Positions 22,913 through 35,942 are shown, numbered from the stretch's first letter. The stretch is DNA of 64,000 bases from Ooceraea biroi (GCF_003672135.1 NC_039517.1:13416601-13480600), one strand, 5' to 3'. Notes: generated from the letters alone by a model not told the origin. Numbers and translations: made by a program.

Positions 22913-25900
22913 ATATGGACTGCACCACGTTATCGGGAAACGCGAACAGCCCTCAGTAATCGCACCTCCGGTTACTGCACTAAAGGGCGTAAACGAGGCA
23001 AAAACGGGTCCCGCGTCGTCAACGAATAAAGAAAGGGTTGAAACCGAAATAAAATTAGACCAAACAAAGGTTTTAGATAAAACACCACTTAATGTAGTAA
23101 CCGAACCCTCAATCGCTAGCGAAAATGATCTATCGACGAACAATCGCGATACATCTTTCCTCTTGGATGTCAGCTACGAAACAGAAGACGAAATAGAGTT
23201 GACCGAGTACGAAATTGAAATCGTAGAGTCAATCCCCTCTAAGGAAAATCCCGACAGAACTAAATTATCAATGTTTTCATGCAAAGATCTAGTTGTTAAC
23301 GCTAGAGGAGATCCGGAGAAGATCGCTGAGACCAAATTACTAAAAAGTTTGGAATCCGAGATTCTATCACCCCAGATAGCTCATCAATTAACTAAAAGAC
23401 GCATTTTTTGCAGTGGCAATGGTACGAAAGAACCGGTAGAAGTCGTGAAAATTCCAGTAGAAATCTCTACATTTGGTGAAACTTTAAAAGGAATTATAGA
23501 TAGCGGTAGCGAAAGGTCATACTTGAGTAAGAATGCATACGAACGCATTAAATCCCTTCAAGTCAATAGTATCGTACCAGATTCGACCTCGACAGCGGGG
23601 GTTTGCCTGGGAGATAATTCGCTCGTTAAAACGGAGGGAGGAACATATTTTGTAATAGATATAGGTGACGTCTATGGTCCACAATGGTTCAGTGTCCTTC
23701 CGGGACTGTCCGGTGATTTAATTCTTGGAATGGATTTTTGGTTATCATTTAAAGTTACATTAAACCCGTATAAAAGGACATGGACGCTTTCAGGAAGCAA
23801 ATACTCATATCCTTTGTCACATCGTTTCGTCTTTCCCACGGAACTGAAGACGCTCTCAATCAATCAAACACAAAAGTTAAAGAATTTTTTAGACGGTGAA
23901 TCGCAAAATTTGACATCGAGTCTTCGGGCGTAACAGACCTAATTAAACATACAATTGAACTAGACGACTCCATGCCTCACAGACAAAAACCCTACAGACG
24001 GAGTGAAGCAATTCGTAATTTTATTAACGAAGAAGTAGACCGTCTATTAAACAAGGGATTTATAACATGGAGTAATAGCAATTGGGCTAGTTCGCCAGTA
24101 GTAGCACCGAAGGCTAACGGTCGGCTAAGGTTTTGTATCGATTACCGGGTGTTAAATCAAAGAACTAAGAAACCCGCCTATCCCATTCCACAAATGGGTT
24201 CCATCTTATCCCAGTTGCATCACGCCAAAATAATTTCGACGCTAGACATGAGTGAAGCATTTCATCAAATCCCCATGGATGAAGAAAGTCGGAAGTATAC
24301 GGCCTTTGTTGTGGAGGGTAAGGGTCTTTTAGAATGGCTTAGAATGCCCTACGGTCTAACAGGCGCACCATCCACGTTCCAACGTCTGATGGACTCATTG
24401 AAGAGATGAGTTAGGAAGATCATAATAGAACGAAAACTGCCGAACCAATGGGCTGATCAGATCTTCGCGTATCTTGACGATTGGGTGGTAGTAAGCCAGG
24501 ACCTTGACGAACATCTTTCCCTACTTTCGATATTATTTGAAGTCCTAAGAGAGGCTAAACTAGTTATTAATCGCGAGAAGAGCAGCTTCGCATGTAGAGA
24601 AGTTAAATTCTTAGGCTACATCATCGATGAGTCTGGAATGCGACCCAATCCTGAAAAAATAGAGCCAATCCTTAACTATCCAGTACCCAGGAATCGTACA
24701 CAACTACGTCAATTTAATGGCCTAATTAACTGGTACCATAGACATCTAAAGAATATCGCTCGAGTACAGGGACCTTTGAATAAGCTAACGAGTCCTAAAG
24801 TTCCGTGGCGTTGGACGAAGCTCGAACAGGACGCCTTCGATATGGTGAAACGAACGTTAGCCACTGCTCCCAAATTACACACCCCGTTACCAGGTCAACC
24901 ATTTATTCTCTACACTGACGCTAGTAGTTTCGGATTGGGGGCCATATTAGTACAAAAAGATCCTGACTCTGATAAAGAACTACTGATCGAGGTATTGAGT
25001 CGTCCGTTGAGAGGCGCGGAATTCCATTATACGACGACGGAAAAGGAATGTCTAGCTGTCGTATGGGCTGTAGGAAAACTCCGTTGTTATCTGGAAGGCA
25101 TGCCGTTTAAAGTTATTACGGATCATCAAGCCTTACAATGGCTTCACGGATTAAGAAACCCGTTAGGACGACTTGCTCGTTGGGCGATTTATTTACTTCA
25201 ACATAACATGACGGTGGAACATAAACGCGGCACGACCAACGAGGCGCCTGACGCGCTTTCCCGTATGTTTGATATGGATGTAGACTCAGTTGGGTGGGAT
25301 AAAATTGTCGAGGAAGCGATCCAAGATCGAACCCAATTGAATTCAATATGCGGTCAAGACTGGTATGAAATGAAACGTAAACTCGTCAACGAACAGCCAG
25401 ATAGATTTCCCGACTGGAAGGTAGAAAATGACGAGCTTATGTACTACCGACCTGACTTTGCTAAAGCGGTTATCGATGACGAAAATCCGTGGAAAAGGGT
25501 AGTAAAACCTAGTGAAACTTTATCAATAATTCAAGAAAATCACGATCAGCCGCAGGCAGGACATTTAGGCCGTGACAAAACATTAGACCATATCCGACAA
25601 AATTACTATTGGCCGGGGATGTCGCGAGACGTTAAGTCTTATCTTGAGGACTGCGAGACATGCCTCAAGATCAAAGACAATCAAAATCCATTAAAAGGCT
25701 CTTTGGTGACCCGATCGTTGCAATTCCCATGGGCTCAGTTGGTAATCGATACAGCCGATATATCAATCCGATCAAAAAGAGGAAATCTACATATCATAGT
25801 CATTCAAGATCTTTATACAAAATATATTGAATTAATCCCGGTTCGGAATAAAAAAGGTGAGACTGTCGCGAAAATATTAGATATTATCTTCGACAGGTGG

Positions 25901-26596
25901 GGCACACCTAGATCGATAATCTCAGACAATGGCACGGAATATTAAAATAAAGACGTTAAACAGTTGTTAATCGCGAGAGGCGTAAAACATCTTACTACGC
26001 CGTTAGCTCACCCACAGGCTAATCCAGTTGAACGTACGAATAGAACAGTAAAACCTATGATCGCAGCATTTCTTAAGGACAAACAAAACGATTGGGATAA
26101 ATATATATCAAAATTTCAAGCGGCATATAATACCGTCCCTCACGCAGGAAGTCGCATTTCCCCCTTTTTCCTTAATCACGGTCGCGAAGCGGTGACTAAA
26201 CATGTAATCAGTGAAGTTGATGATGTAGTACAGCCTGTCGCGAACGATGTAATAGATGACTGGGTCGAACGGATAAATAAAATTGACGAGCTCAGACATA
26301 CTATTAAGAAGAAATTGAAAGACTATTCCGAAAAACGACTTGCTAAGCTTAATTCCGAGAGAGTCGAACAAGTACCTTTGAAAGTAGGAATGGAGGTATA
26401 CTACCCCAACAAGAAATTAAGTAGCAAGTCAGAAAGTTACAATGCCAAACTGGCTCATCGGTATGTTGGGCCAGCTATAATTAAACGTATTCTGGGGCCG
26501 ATGACAGTCGAGTTGGTAGACAAAAATGATAAAATTGTAGGTAAATATTATGTCACTGACCTCAAAATACCGAGACGCAGCTTACGGACAAAATAA
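22833..26596 (+). pseudogene. Ty3/gypsy Pol: protease, RT, RNase H, integrase
   Basis: The open frame overlapping the end of Gag holds the aspartic protease (GIIDSGSERSYL, then LILGMDFW). A frameshift near 23900 leads into RT (RFCIDYRVLN, STLDMSEAFHQIPM, FAYLDDWVV). RNase H follows (LYTDASSFGLGAIL, ITDHQALQWL), then the integrase with its HHCC finger (HLGRDKTLDH ... CETCLKIK) and core residues (VIDTAD, ISDNGTEY, Glu in NPVERTNRT). In-frame stops occur at 24407-24409 (TGA) and 25943-25945 (TAA). RT-RNase H-integrase order marks Ty3/gypsy. No envelope ORF is visible after the integrase. The copy is inactive. Confidence 0.93.
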
Positions 26597-26900
26597 ATTT
26601 TTCAACGAAATAGGCACAACATTATTAACGCATACACCTCGATTTTATCCATTTATACTGTCGCCCTTATCCTTATATCCACCAGCCTAATCCGACCTTG
26701 GAATATGATACTGAAATGTTAAAATTTGAAATTACGCATGTTTTAATTATCATTGAGTATGTCCGGACACATGTTTCAGGCAAAATCATGAGTTTCGCGA
26801 TCATAGAACTCACTTCTTAAAACTAGAGCGACGGAATTAAGTTGACTCTGAAACAATCTTTTCTCTCGACGGTTTTTAAAGAAACTTACGTCGTTGAGGT

Positions 26901-26914
26901 TTGAAGGGGGAGAG
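26901..26914 (+). promoter_or_regulatory. gypsy polypurine tract
   Basis: ttgaagggggagag directly before the 3' LTR, the expected primer for plus-strand synthesis. Confidence 0.8.
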
Positions 26915-27501
26915 TGTAACAGTATAATATAAATTAATAAATTTGTTCTCCCTCAACGCCGAAGTGATCCGACTCGTTGGGAGATCTTAAATTAAATATC
27001 GAGACTCCGAGAAGGCCCACACACACGCGCGGATTGTTGTTACGGGCCTGACGCTGCCTGTCGCGCAAAACGAGAAAATCGAGACTCACTCGAGATCTAA
27101 CCGTGACATAGTGCGCACGAAGTGAGAAGGGCCCCCAAAAGTAGTCGGATCGCAGTTCACGATTGACTACAGGAGACGATTATCACAAGTGACCAACCGA
27201 ACAATGCACTGTATTAAACTGGAGAGAGAGACGTTTTTCACACACAATCGGTAACTATAAAACTCATTTTTCTTTGCCTGAAATATAAAATCAAATCTGT
27301 TCATTACATCTTATTGCGAAGTATCATATTCAAGGGTCATCCCAACTATGTATCCCTCCCTGAGCTACCGTTAGACAAATACCTTATCTTTTACTGATTT
27401 TATAAAAATTAGTTGGCGCTTAACCTAAAGTTAAAATTAGAGCCCTGGCGGCTATAGACCCGGCTGCGCCAGGTGAAGGCTTATATAAAACGCCTGTCTC
27501 A
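26915..27501 (+). repeat. gypsy 3' LTR
   Basis: 587 bp, same termini as the 5' LTR, with a few substitutions and a shorter ga-run. Confidence 0.95.
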
Positions 27502-27736
27502 ATTTCTATGTATTAAAATATTTATTCGTATAAAAATATCTGCTTAATATTATTATGTCCTTTATTTTTTAATATCAAAGGCTAGTATTCATAGTCCATT
27601 CTTATTTCCAGACGATCTGAAGTAATGTCTTAAGATGCTAATACGACTGTGTGATTGGTTTCAAATATCTTATAATTGTACTTAAGATAGTCTTAAATCA
27701 GAATCAACAATGAATATCGGCCAAAGGGTAATAATA

Positions 27737-27943
27737 ACCCTAATAGCATTCAAACATTTTTTTAATGTTGCACAAATATTTTTTTAAAAGATAAAATATT
27801 TTTGAAATTATATGAAAAATATTTTAAAAATATTTTTCAAAGTCCGAATGTAACTCACGAAAAAGATTTCAATAAAATATTTTATTGAAAGATTTTACAA
27901 TATTTGTGAAAGATTTGTAAGATATTTTAAAAGATTTTGTTAA
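27737..27943. other. AT-rich remnant of the outer element
   Basis: Continues the outer element after the TA insertion (ccctaatagca matches the reverse complement at 40584-40595), then low-complexity aaatatttt sequence. No gene. Confidence 0.6.
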
Positions 27944-28202
27944 TGTTGAGGCAATTTATCGTGTTTCTGGTAATACTCTACTTTTGGATATATATTATTC
28001 GTAAAGCGCGCGTATTTCGTCACGTCCGTTTCATATAGCTTATATAAAGCGCGTGCGGCGGGGTTCTTCCCTTTCTGCCTCGGTCTTTGTTTTCGAATAC
28101 AGTACAGTTAAGAGTCAAGTTCGAAGTGAGAAAGTTTTCTTTTACCTATCCTTGAGTAAATCCTATACATCACGTCACAGATTTTATTAGTTTACTCCAA
28201 CA
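27944..28202 (+). repeat. Copia-2 5' LTR
   Basis: TGTTGAGGCAATTTATCG to TTTACTCCAACA, nearly identical to 39170-39428. Contains a TATA-like tagcttatataaag. Confidence 0.95.
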
Positions 28203-28216
28203 GGTTATGGGCCCAG
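28203..28216 (+). promoter_or_regulatory. Copia-2 primer-binding site (initiator tRNA-Met half)
   Basis: ggttatgggcccag immediately follows the LTR. It is complementary to the anticodon-loop region of initiator tRNA-Met (the loop contains CAU), the primer region known for copia-type elements. Confidence 0.8.
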
Positions 28217-28363
28217 GAGCGCGAATGTAAAGTGTTGTATAGAAGTCGAAGTACACGTACTGTTAAATTTAAATTTAAATTTAAAATTTGCGAAAGTTAG
28301 TTTGCGGACAATTTTGGTGAGCGTCCAGTGCTAGTGCTGCCTTGTGCCTGAGAAATTGTGTAA

Positions 28364-29166
28364 ATGATGGCTGAAGAAATCTCCGCTCGAAACGTTGCAA
28401 AATTCGACGGAACGAATTTCCAAGGATGAAAATTTCAAGCTAGGACTCTTTTCTTAACGCATGGAATTCTAGACGTTGTCGATAGAACGCGACCACGGCC
28501 GGATGATCAAAACACGGCAACAGCTAAGGCATGGATCAAGGACAATGCCAAGGCGATGTTTCTTATCTCGTCATCAATGGAGTATGCACAGTTAGAGAGC
28601 CTTCTAACGAGCACAACAGCCAAGGACATGTGGGACAAACTGTCTCAAATACACGAACAAAAGTCCGTTACTAATAAATTGCTTCTGACGCAGAAGTTCA
28701 TCGAGTATCGCATGGGAGCAAATGATTCAGTGGTATCGCACGTTGCTAAAGTACAGAATCTTGCGAGGCAGCTTGCGGATGTCGGGGAAAATCTTTCCGA
28801 GGTCACGGTTATGGCAAAGATACTAGGAAGTTTGACCTCTAAATTCAGCATATTTCAAACAAAGTGGGACAGCGTGGACCCCGAGAGGCAGAATCTGGCG
28901 AGTCTACAAGAAAGACTTATCAAGAAAGAAACAAAGCTTAATGCGGAAAGTGATGCAGAAGGTGTTTTTTACACGGGGAAATCGAGAAATTCCAAGAAAG
29001 ATAAGGATCAACCGCACAAAAGTGATAAGATTGACAAGAATCAAGGACAGTGGAAAAAAATATACAGTGTTATAAGTGCCAAAAGAAGGGACATTTTGCG
29101 CGTGAATGTAGGTCGAAACCAAAGGATAATCGTTCAAACGTCGCGGCAGAAAGTGATTCGGATTTT
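28364..29166 (+). pseudogene. Copia-2 Gag
   Basis: Starts ATG at 28364 or 28367 (MAEEISARNVAKFDG). A TGA at 28427-28429 stands where Copia-3 has Trp. The body (MFLISSSMEYAQLESLL, KDMWDKLSQIHEQK, ILGSLTSKFSIFQTKWDS) matches the UBN2-type Gag domain of copia elements. An A-run near 29055 shifts the frame so that the CCHC knuckle (CYKCQKKGHFAREC) lies one frame over. The coding sequence is then cut by the 6.8-kb insertion at 29167. The product would form the particle shell. Confidence 0.9.
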
Positions 29167-30048
29167 TAGACCAAGAGCTGGTGAACGATTTGTTCAAAAT
29201 GCTTTATAAAGGCTGAAATTTTGCAGAAAGATAGTTTTTTCCTACCTGAATAAGGTATCGACCACCTGGCTGGCCAGTGTCGGCCGGAAGCGCACCCCCA
29301 CTTTTTTAAAACTGTAAGAAAAAATGCTGGAAAAAAGTGAAGTATAAAAGTTGAAATTTGAATATATAAAATTGTATACCTTTTTGAAAAATAAAAAAAA
29401 TATGCCAGGCATCTTGGTTGGTTTGGACCTACAGACAGGTGATCGTAAAGTTGTATTATTAATGGTGGTACTTAAATTGTTTCATAAAGGTTGTAATTTT
29501 TACAACATGTTTCTAATGCTATGAAAGTAATATATATTGAAAGCCAGGCCGATTTAACAGACAGAACAGCGTGAAAAGTGGTAAGAAGTGTTCTAGGTGA
29601 GTGCGGTGGAGAGAAGATTATACGGATGCGAGAGGGAGCATATATGAAGATGCATAATGGTAATACATGATATAAAAAAGTATACGAGTAGATATATGTA
29701 TATTTAATACAGCTAGCTAGTTATTGTATATATAAATATGTCTATTATATTAATATTATGTCTGTTATATTTATATTATAGTTTCTTTAATCGTCATCGC
29801 TACTGGCGCTTCCATCGTCTGATATATCATTTTCGGAATTCGAATCGATCTCGTCGTGGCTTTCAACATCAGTATCTGAAAACAATATTTTTACATTAAT
29901 TAATATCATATACATATATATATTAGACAACGCAATGAATAAAAATATAAAAGAACATATACCAGATGTATTTTCGTTGAGGTTGAAACTTCCCATTGCA
30001 ACTGCATCAAGCACGAATTGTGGAAATTGTTCACCATCGAACCAATGA
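29167..30048. repeat. left 882-bp inverted repeat of the PIN-type transposon
   Basis: Reverse complement of 35061-35942 with only a few differences, including cag versus tag near the tip and a CAA codon where the right arm has TAA. Includes, on the minus strand, the acidic last exon and its intron. Confidence 0.92.
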
Positions 30049-30122
30049 ATATGTTTTCCAAATCTATTAAATCCAACCCACATTGGAGTTTGCGTGGAGA
30101 CATTACTGTTATCAATCTGCAC
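30049..30122 (-). pseudogene. fragment of the PIN-type protein next to the left repeat
   Basis: Minus-strand codons reading TPMWVGFNRFGK, close to TPMWVGFNSRFVK in the middle of the full gene (about 32320). They run directly into the mirror copy of the C-terminal region. This looks like the junction of an internally deleted copy fused head-to-head with the full one. Confidence 0.6.
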
Positions 30123-30389
30123 AGAGAATGTGCTATGTATTTACAATCCTATTTTGGAAAACACTTCGCAGTATCTCTTTCTTCTCACTTGTTTGGTGGC
30201 CTCAGTGGATTGCGAACGTGTTTTTCTTAAGAAGTGAACGTTTGTCTTTGTTCCAAGTGTCATTTTCAACCAGTAAGTTAACCATTGTTTTTAATAATCT
30301 TTTTCCTGTTTAACTTCATTTTTTATTGATTTTAGAAGAAAGTAACTTAGTGAGTTGAACAGTTTTATTACTTAAAATACCTATAAAGT

Positions 30390-33300
30390 ATGGCATCAGT
30401 GAATTGTGTCATCTGTAATAAAAAGACTCATGATATGAAAGTTATTTTATTCACTAAAAATACTTTAACAAAAAGCTATAAAATATCACAAATGCGCAAA
30501 AAATATGGCTTAAAATATAAAAATGTTGTTTTACCTACCAATGTGAATGATATAGATGGTTATCATGTATCGTGCTATAAGAATTATATTGCCATAATGA
30601 AAAAATATTATGATCAAGAGGAAACATCAACATCGTCTGACGTATCTTCATTTGAACCAGGTATTAAAACATATTTAATATAGTAAATAGCAAAAATGAC
30701 AGTGATGTAACTCTTAACACCGTGTTCAATTGTGAAATTTTATTTTTAAGTTTTATTTTCATTACAGATATTGTGCGCCCCGTTGAAGATACATCTCAAC
30801 AAAGTACAATCTCATGCGAGGCAGTGACATCTGACGCAGATATTATTGATCCATGTGAAGTATCTATCTGTGAAGAAACGATTGCCGAAGTAAGTGAAAA
30901 AACGATGATAGAACGATGTGCGACATCTGCAGGTGAGACATTGGAAGAAGCACAAAGTTCTAAGAAAAAGGAAAAACAATGTTATTTTTGCCGAAAAGGA
31001 TATAAAAAACATAAAGGACGATCGCAGCTATTACACACCGGATAAACAAAAGCTTTCAAGGAGAACCTACAAGAATATTCCGAGTTGCTTAAGGATTCTG
31101 ACGTTTTAAAGAACCTACAAACTTCTCCAAATGAAATTCATTACCATACAATTTGTCGTGTTGATTTCTTCAATAAATTAAAAGCAGATACCGCCGAAAA
31201 ACCGCAAACAAGTTATCATACAACTAGAAATTATCATAAAAAAGCCTTTGAGGAAATATGTAGCTTTATACAAGAAAATGTACTGGCAAAAGGGCACTGC
31301 TATTTTTTGACTTACTTAAGTAAGTATTATGTGGCAGCGATGAAAAAAATTGCAGAAGAACACGGTGATGAATATAATATTGCCTCTAGTGTGCAACACT
31401 TGAAAAATAAAATCATCACAAAGTATAAAAATGAGATTAAAATAATGACTATGCATAATAAAGACATAGTTATGCCAAAAAATCGCGCAATAAACCATGG
31501 TCCATTTTCATTCTTGAAAGAGAAAGATGTTCTTCAGAATGCTACTTTAATTTTGCGAAGACAAATAATGACTATAAAAAAGAATCCATTGCCCCAAAAT
31601 TTGAAGACTACTGACTTATTGAGAGGAGAATGCTCAATATCGCAAGAAATCACTGATTTTTATATGACATTACTGGGCGGTTTCCAACGTCGACGTAGAA
31701 CTAGTAGTGATTGCAAGAGAAAAGTTAACTCATTGTCTGAAGATTTGATTTACGCTGTGACAAATGGTAAAATTAAAACTAAAAAACATATAACACTAGG
31801 AATGACTTTGAAAAGTTTGACAAGCAGCCGTAAAATTATCGACATTGTTAATAGGTATGGTCATTGTTGTAGCTATAATGTTATAGAAGAGCTAGAAACG
31901 GAAGTTACTTTTTCATCGACTAATCGAGGAAATATATGCCCTGAAGGTATTTCTTTGTCTCCTGATTTATTTACTGGAGTAGCTTTTGATAATTTTGACA
32001 GGTACGTTGAAACTACTAGTGGAAAAGACACATTACATGATACTGTTGGCATTATATACCAGAATATACATGTACAAGAAGAAACACAAGAACATACACC
32101 AGCACATCGTGAAGATAATATTGTAAGTGGATCAAAAAGAAGACGAACGTTTGATACCATAACTCCAGAACTAATGCCATACAACAAGAGAGCCAGAATG
32201 GTAGAAGTTTTGCTGCCAACTGAGGATGATCAACGTCAATCTATTCCACAAAATGTGCAATTAATAAAACAATTAGACATTCTTTGGATGTTGTCACATG
32301 CACTAAAAGTTCCAAAAACTCCAATGTGGGTTGGATTTAATAGTCGATTTGTAAAAGATATAAACATTTCAAAACAAAAACTCTGTTATCTAACACCAAT
32401 TAACGTATCGCCTTCTGATGTATCAGTTGTAATAGAAACTATGAAACAAAGTCAACAAATAGCGATGGAATTAAAACAACCTTACATTGAAATAACATAT
32501 GACTTAGCAATCGCAAAAGTAGCAATGCAGATCCAAGCCACAGAAAAACCTTTATATAATAATTTATTTATTCATTTGGGACCGTTCCATATTATGCTCG
32601 CCTATTTTAAAGCCATAGGAAAATTCATTAGTGACTGTGGATTAATAAACATTGCTGTTGAAAGTGGAATAATTGCAAGTGGATCTGTTCATGGATTTCT
32701 CGCAGGAAAACATTTTAATAGGTGCAAACGACTACATCCATTGATGGCTCTAGGGTTGGAGATACTTCATTTCGAAGCTTTCCTGAAGTACGCTGAAATT
32801 GCAAACATAGATAATGTACGCAAAGAACTAATCGCATTTAATAAAACACCTTCCGTTGATGTAGTTAACAATAAAGACGTCTCTGACCTATTAACGCAAT
32901 ATATTGACCACAAAGAGGCCTGTATAAATGGAAACTTTGGGAAAACTGCTCAGTTTTACATGATTTATATAAATCTTGTAAACTATTACGAAATAATGAG
33001 TCGAAGTATCAGAACGGGAGACTTTCCACTGTTTAAATACATTTTACCAAAAATAGCAAATTTGTTTTTTGTATTTAATCAACCAAATTATGCCCGCTGG
33101 TTGGTAAAATATCATGATAATTTAATTAAAATTGAACAAACACATCCACAATTAAAACAAGCTATGGATCAAGGATACTTCGGTATACAACGGACTGATA
33201 AACCTTACTCAAGACAACCAATAGATTTAACTCTCGAACCAACCATCAATGCTGATGCAGCAAAAAGGTTAACAGGCGTCTCACATTTTACAAATTCGAT

Positions 33301-35322
33301 TTCTGCTCGACAACGTTGGGCTAAGAGCCATGATATTCGTTCCACCATTATATCATATACTTATGAAGAAACCAATTTAAAAAAACGTCAAGATGTGACA
33401 ACGGAATTAGAAAGCCATATTATTAAAAGGGATTGCAGTCAACTTACAAAATTCATCGATATGTTTGATAAATTTATGAACCCCTTCGATGTCAGTATTG
33501 AGCAACAGTTTCTATTTAATATTTCAACAGGCAAAGCTGCACCAACTCCAAATGAACGATTCTTGTTAGGCGTGGAATTATCTGGCAATGAATTACGGGA
33601 AAACTTTGTTGCAGAATATTCGTTAAACGTAGAAAGATTTGAGAGACCAATTAAAAAAATTAACATTTTAAATTTTACCGCCCATATAGCGAAGAAAAAA
33701 GTAAAAATCGGCGATAAGGTGCACGAAATAAGAATGCAACGTGATTTGTTTGGCCGGATACTAGGAATATCTATGGACCATCATGTCGATATAGAAAGAA
33801 TTTTATCCTTTCCAATAACACCTCTACCAATGTCTATGTGTCATTTGGACGGGTCAATTTGTAAAACAAATAAATCTGTTATCACCAAAATTTTAGAAAA
33901 AAACATTGCTAGTGAAATCGTAAATACTTTTGACATCGTTATAGTGGATGGATTCTTTTTGCTACATACTATGAAAGACATTCCGAGAACTTTTGGCAAC
34001 ATATCAAAGAAAATAATGCAAATATTAACATCGACAAGAGCTCCCCGTATAGACATAATTTTTGATCAATATTTCTCGCCATCCATCAAAGATTACGAAC
34101 GTGCAAAAAGAAATGAACAAGACAATATGGAATTTATTATTTCTGGTCCTGAGCAGGTGAGGCCTACGGATTTTACAAAGGAGCTACAAAATATCAAATT
34201 TAAAGATGCTTTGGTTAATTTCTTGATTGAACACTGGGCAAGCGATGAAATGGTTCCGTTTGTTGGTAATTCCATGATTAAATTGAATTACAAGAAGTGT
34301 TATTCTTATACAACTGACGAGGTATTTGTACTTAGAACGGTTGATGAAGATTTGTCTTGCGAATATCATGAAGAAGCAGATACAAAAATAGTGCACCACG
34401 TTTGCAAAATAGATAATGACAGCAATATTTAAATAAAATCCTCTGATACAGATATTCTTGTAATTATGCTTGGCAATATGGATCATCTCAACAACGATGC
34501 TTTGAAAATTTTCATTGAAGTCGGCATGGGAAATAACAAGCGATACATAAATGTTACTCAATTATGTACCCAACTAGGGCTATCCGTATGCCAAAGTTTA
34601 CCTGGATTTCATGCACTTACTGGGTGCGACTATAATCCGTCGTTTTTTAGACGTGGCAAGCAAAGGCCTTTTCAGTTGCTTTTAAAATCATCTCAATATC
34701 AAAAAGCATTTATAGACCTTGGAGATGCACACATATTAGTGGCTTGAGAGACGAAGCTTTTAAAATCTTAGAACAATTTGTATGCGAAATCTATAATATG
34801 AAAAATTTGGACGACAAAAATCTTGGTAGATTTAATCTTTTCTGTTCCACATACAAATCGTCTAACATAATGGAATCATTCCAGAAACGATTAAAAAATT
34901 ATGATGCTTCAAATTTACCTCCATGCAAAGCTGAGCTCCACCAGCAACTGTTGCGTACACAATACATTACCAGTATATGGCGGAATGCGCATTTAAAATT
35001 TCCGAGTTCTTTAACACCACAAACTAACGGTTGGATAGAAGACCAGGACAAATACCATTTTCATTGGTTCGATGGTGAACAATTTCCATAATTCATGCTT
35101 GATGCAGTTGCAATGGGAAGTTTCAACCTCAACGAAAATACATCTGGTATATGTTCTTTTATATTTTTATTCATTGCGTTGTCTAATATATATATGTATA
35201 TGATATTAATTAATGTAAAAATATTGTTTTCAGATACTGATGTTGAAAGCCACGACGAGATCGATTCGAATTCCGAAAATGATATATCAGACGATGGAAG
35301 CGCCAGTAGCGATGACGATTAA
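30390..35322 (+). pseudogene. very large transposon protein with PIN/XPG-like nuclease motifs
   Basis: Three exons. Exon 1 (30390-30660) starts MASVNCVICNKK with a Cys pair. Intron 30661-30767 has GT/AG ends and phase 1. Exon 2 (30768-35146) has a Cys pair (CYFCRKGYKKH) and a long central region (GSVHGFLAGKHFNRCKRLHP). Its end carries VDGFFLLHTM, IDIIFDQYF, HEEADTKIVHH, SSDTDILVIML and ALTGCDYNPSFF, a pattern of spaced acidic residues like a FEN1/XPG PIN nuclease. Exon 3 (35234-35322) is an acidic Asp/Ser tail. About 1480 codons in all. Stops at 31043-31045, 34430-34432 and 35089-35091 and a 2-base shift near 34735 disable this copy. The nuclease reading is inference from motifs. It may be the element's transposase. 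Confidence 0.75.
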
Positions 35323-35942
35323 AGAAACTATAATATAAATATAACAGACATAATATTAATATAATAGACATATTTATATATACAATAACTAGCTAGCTGT
35401 ATTAAATATACATATATCTACTCGTATACTTTTTTATATCATGTATTACCATTATGCATCTTCATATATGCTCCCTCTCGCATCCGTATAATCTTCTCTC
35501 CACCGCACTCACCTAGAACACTTCTTACCACTTTTCACGCTGTTCTGTCTGTTAAATCGGCCTGGCTTTCAATATATATTACTTTCATAGCATTAGAAAC
35601 ATGTTGTAAAAATTACAACCTTTATGAAACAATTTAAGTACCACCATTAATAATACAACTTTACGATCACCTGTCTGTAGGTCCAAACCAACCAAGATGC
35701 CTGGCATATTTTTTTTATTTTTCAAAAAGGTATACAATTTTATATATTCAAATTTCAACTTTTATACTTCACTTTTTTCCAGCATTTTTTCTTACAGTTT
35801 TAAAAAAGTGGGGGTGCGCTTCCGGCCGACACTGGCCAGCCAGGTGGTCGATACCTTATTCAGGTAGGAAAAAACTATCTTTCTACAAAATTTCAGCCTT
35901 TATAAAGCATTTTGAACAAATCGTTCACCAGCTCTTGGTCTA
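35061..35942. repeat. right 882-bp inverted repeat of the PIN-type transposon
   Basis: Mirror of 29167-30048. Covers the last part of exon 2, intron 35147-35233, the acidic exon 3 and about 620 bp of 3' flank. Confidence 0.92.

Larger units (their letters stand above)
19204..27501 (+). mobile_element. complete Ty3/gypsy LTR retrotransposon (8298 bp)
   Basis: Near-identical LTRs at both ends, a primer-binding site, gag, pol and a polypurine tract, bounded by the 4-bp duplication ATTT (19200-19203 and 27502-27505). Removing it closes the right inverted arm of the element it sits in. LTR similarity indicates a recent insertion, yet coding regions carry several stops and frameshifts. Confidence 0.95.
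14548..27734. mobile_element. long-TIR element flanked by TA, host of pogo, palindrome and gypsy
   Basis: Ends TTATTACCCTTTGGCCG and its reverse complement. TA lies on both sides (14546-14547 and 27735-27736), inside the left repeat of the outer element, whose other copy lacks the insertion. Inverted arms run 14548-14771 then 17285-about 17365 on the left, and about 19143-19203 then 27502-27734 on the right. The breaks are the pogo and gypsy insertions. No transposase of its own is visible. The TA duplication suggests a Tc1/mariner-type non-autonomous element, by inference. Confidence 0.82.
29167..35942 (+). mobile_element. long-TIR DNA transposon encoding a PIN/XPG-like protein
   Basis: Ends TAGACCAAGAGCTGGTGAAC and its reverse complement. 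Flanked by TTT (29164-29166 and 35943-35945). Dropping the element and one TTT joins the Copia-2 frame exactly, which supports the boundaries. It carries 882-bp inverted repeats and one large split gene. The gene's 3' end lies inside the right repeat, so the left repeat holds a mirror copy of that 3' end. I do not recognise a named superfamily. A Kolobok-, Merlin- or hAT-type assignment has no support from the protein motifs seen. Confidence 0.85.

Noticed and set aside
26597..26900. Possible envelope gene after the gypsy integrase
   Set aside because: Only about 300 bases with no open frame, signal peptide or membrane segment, so there is no env here.
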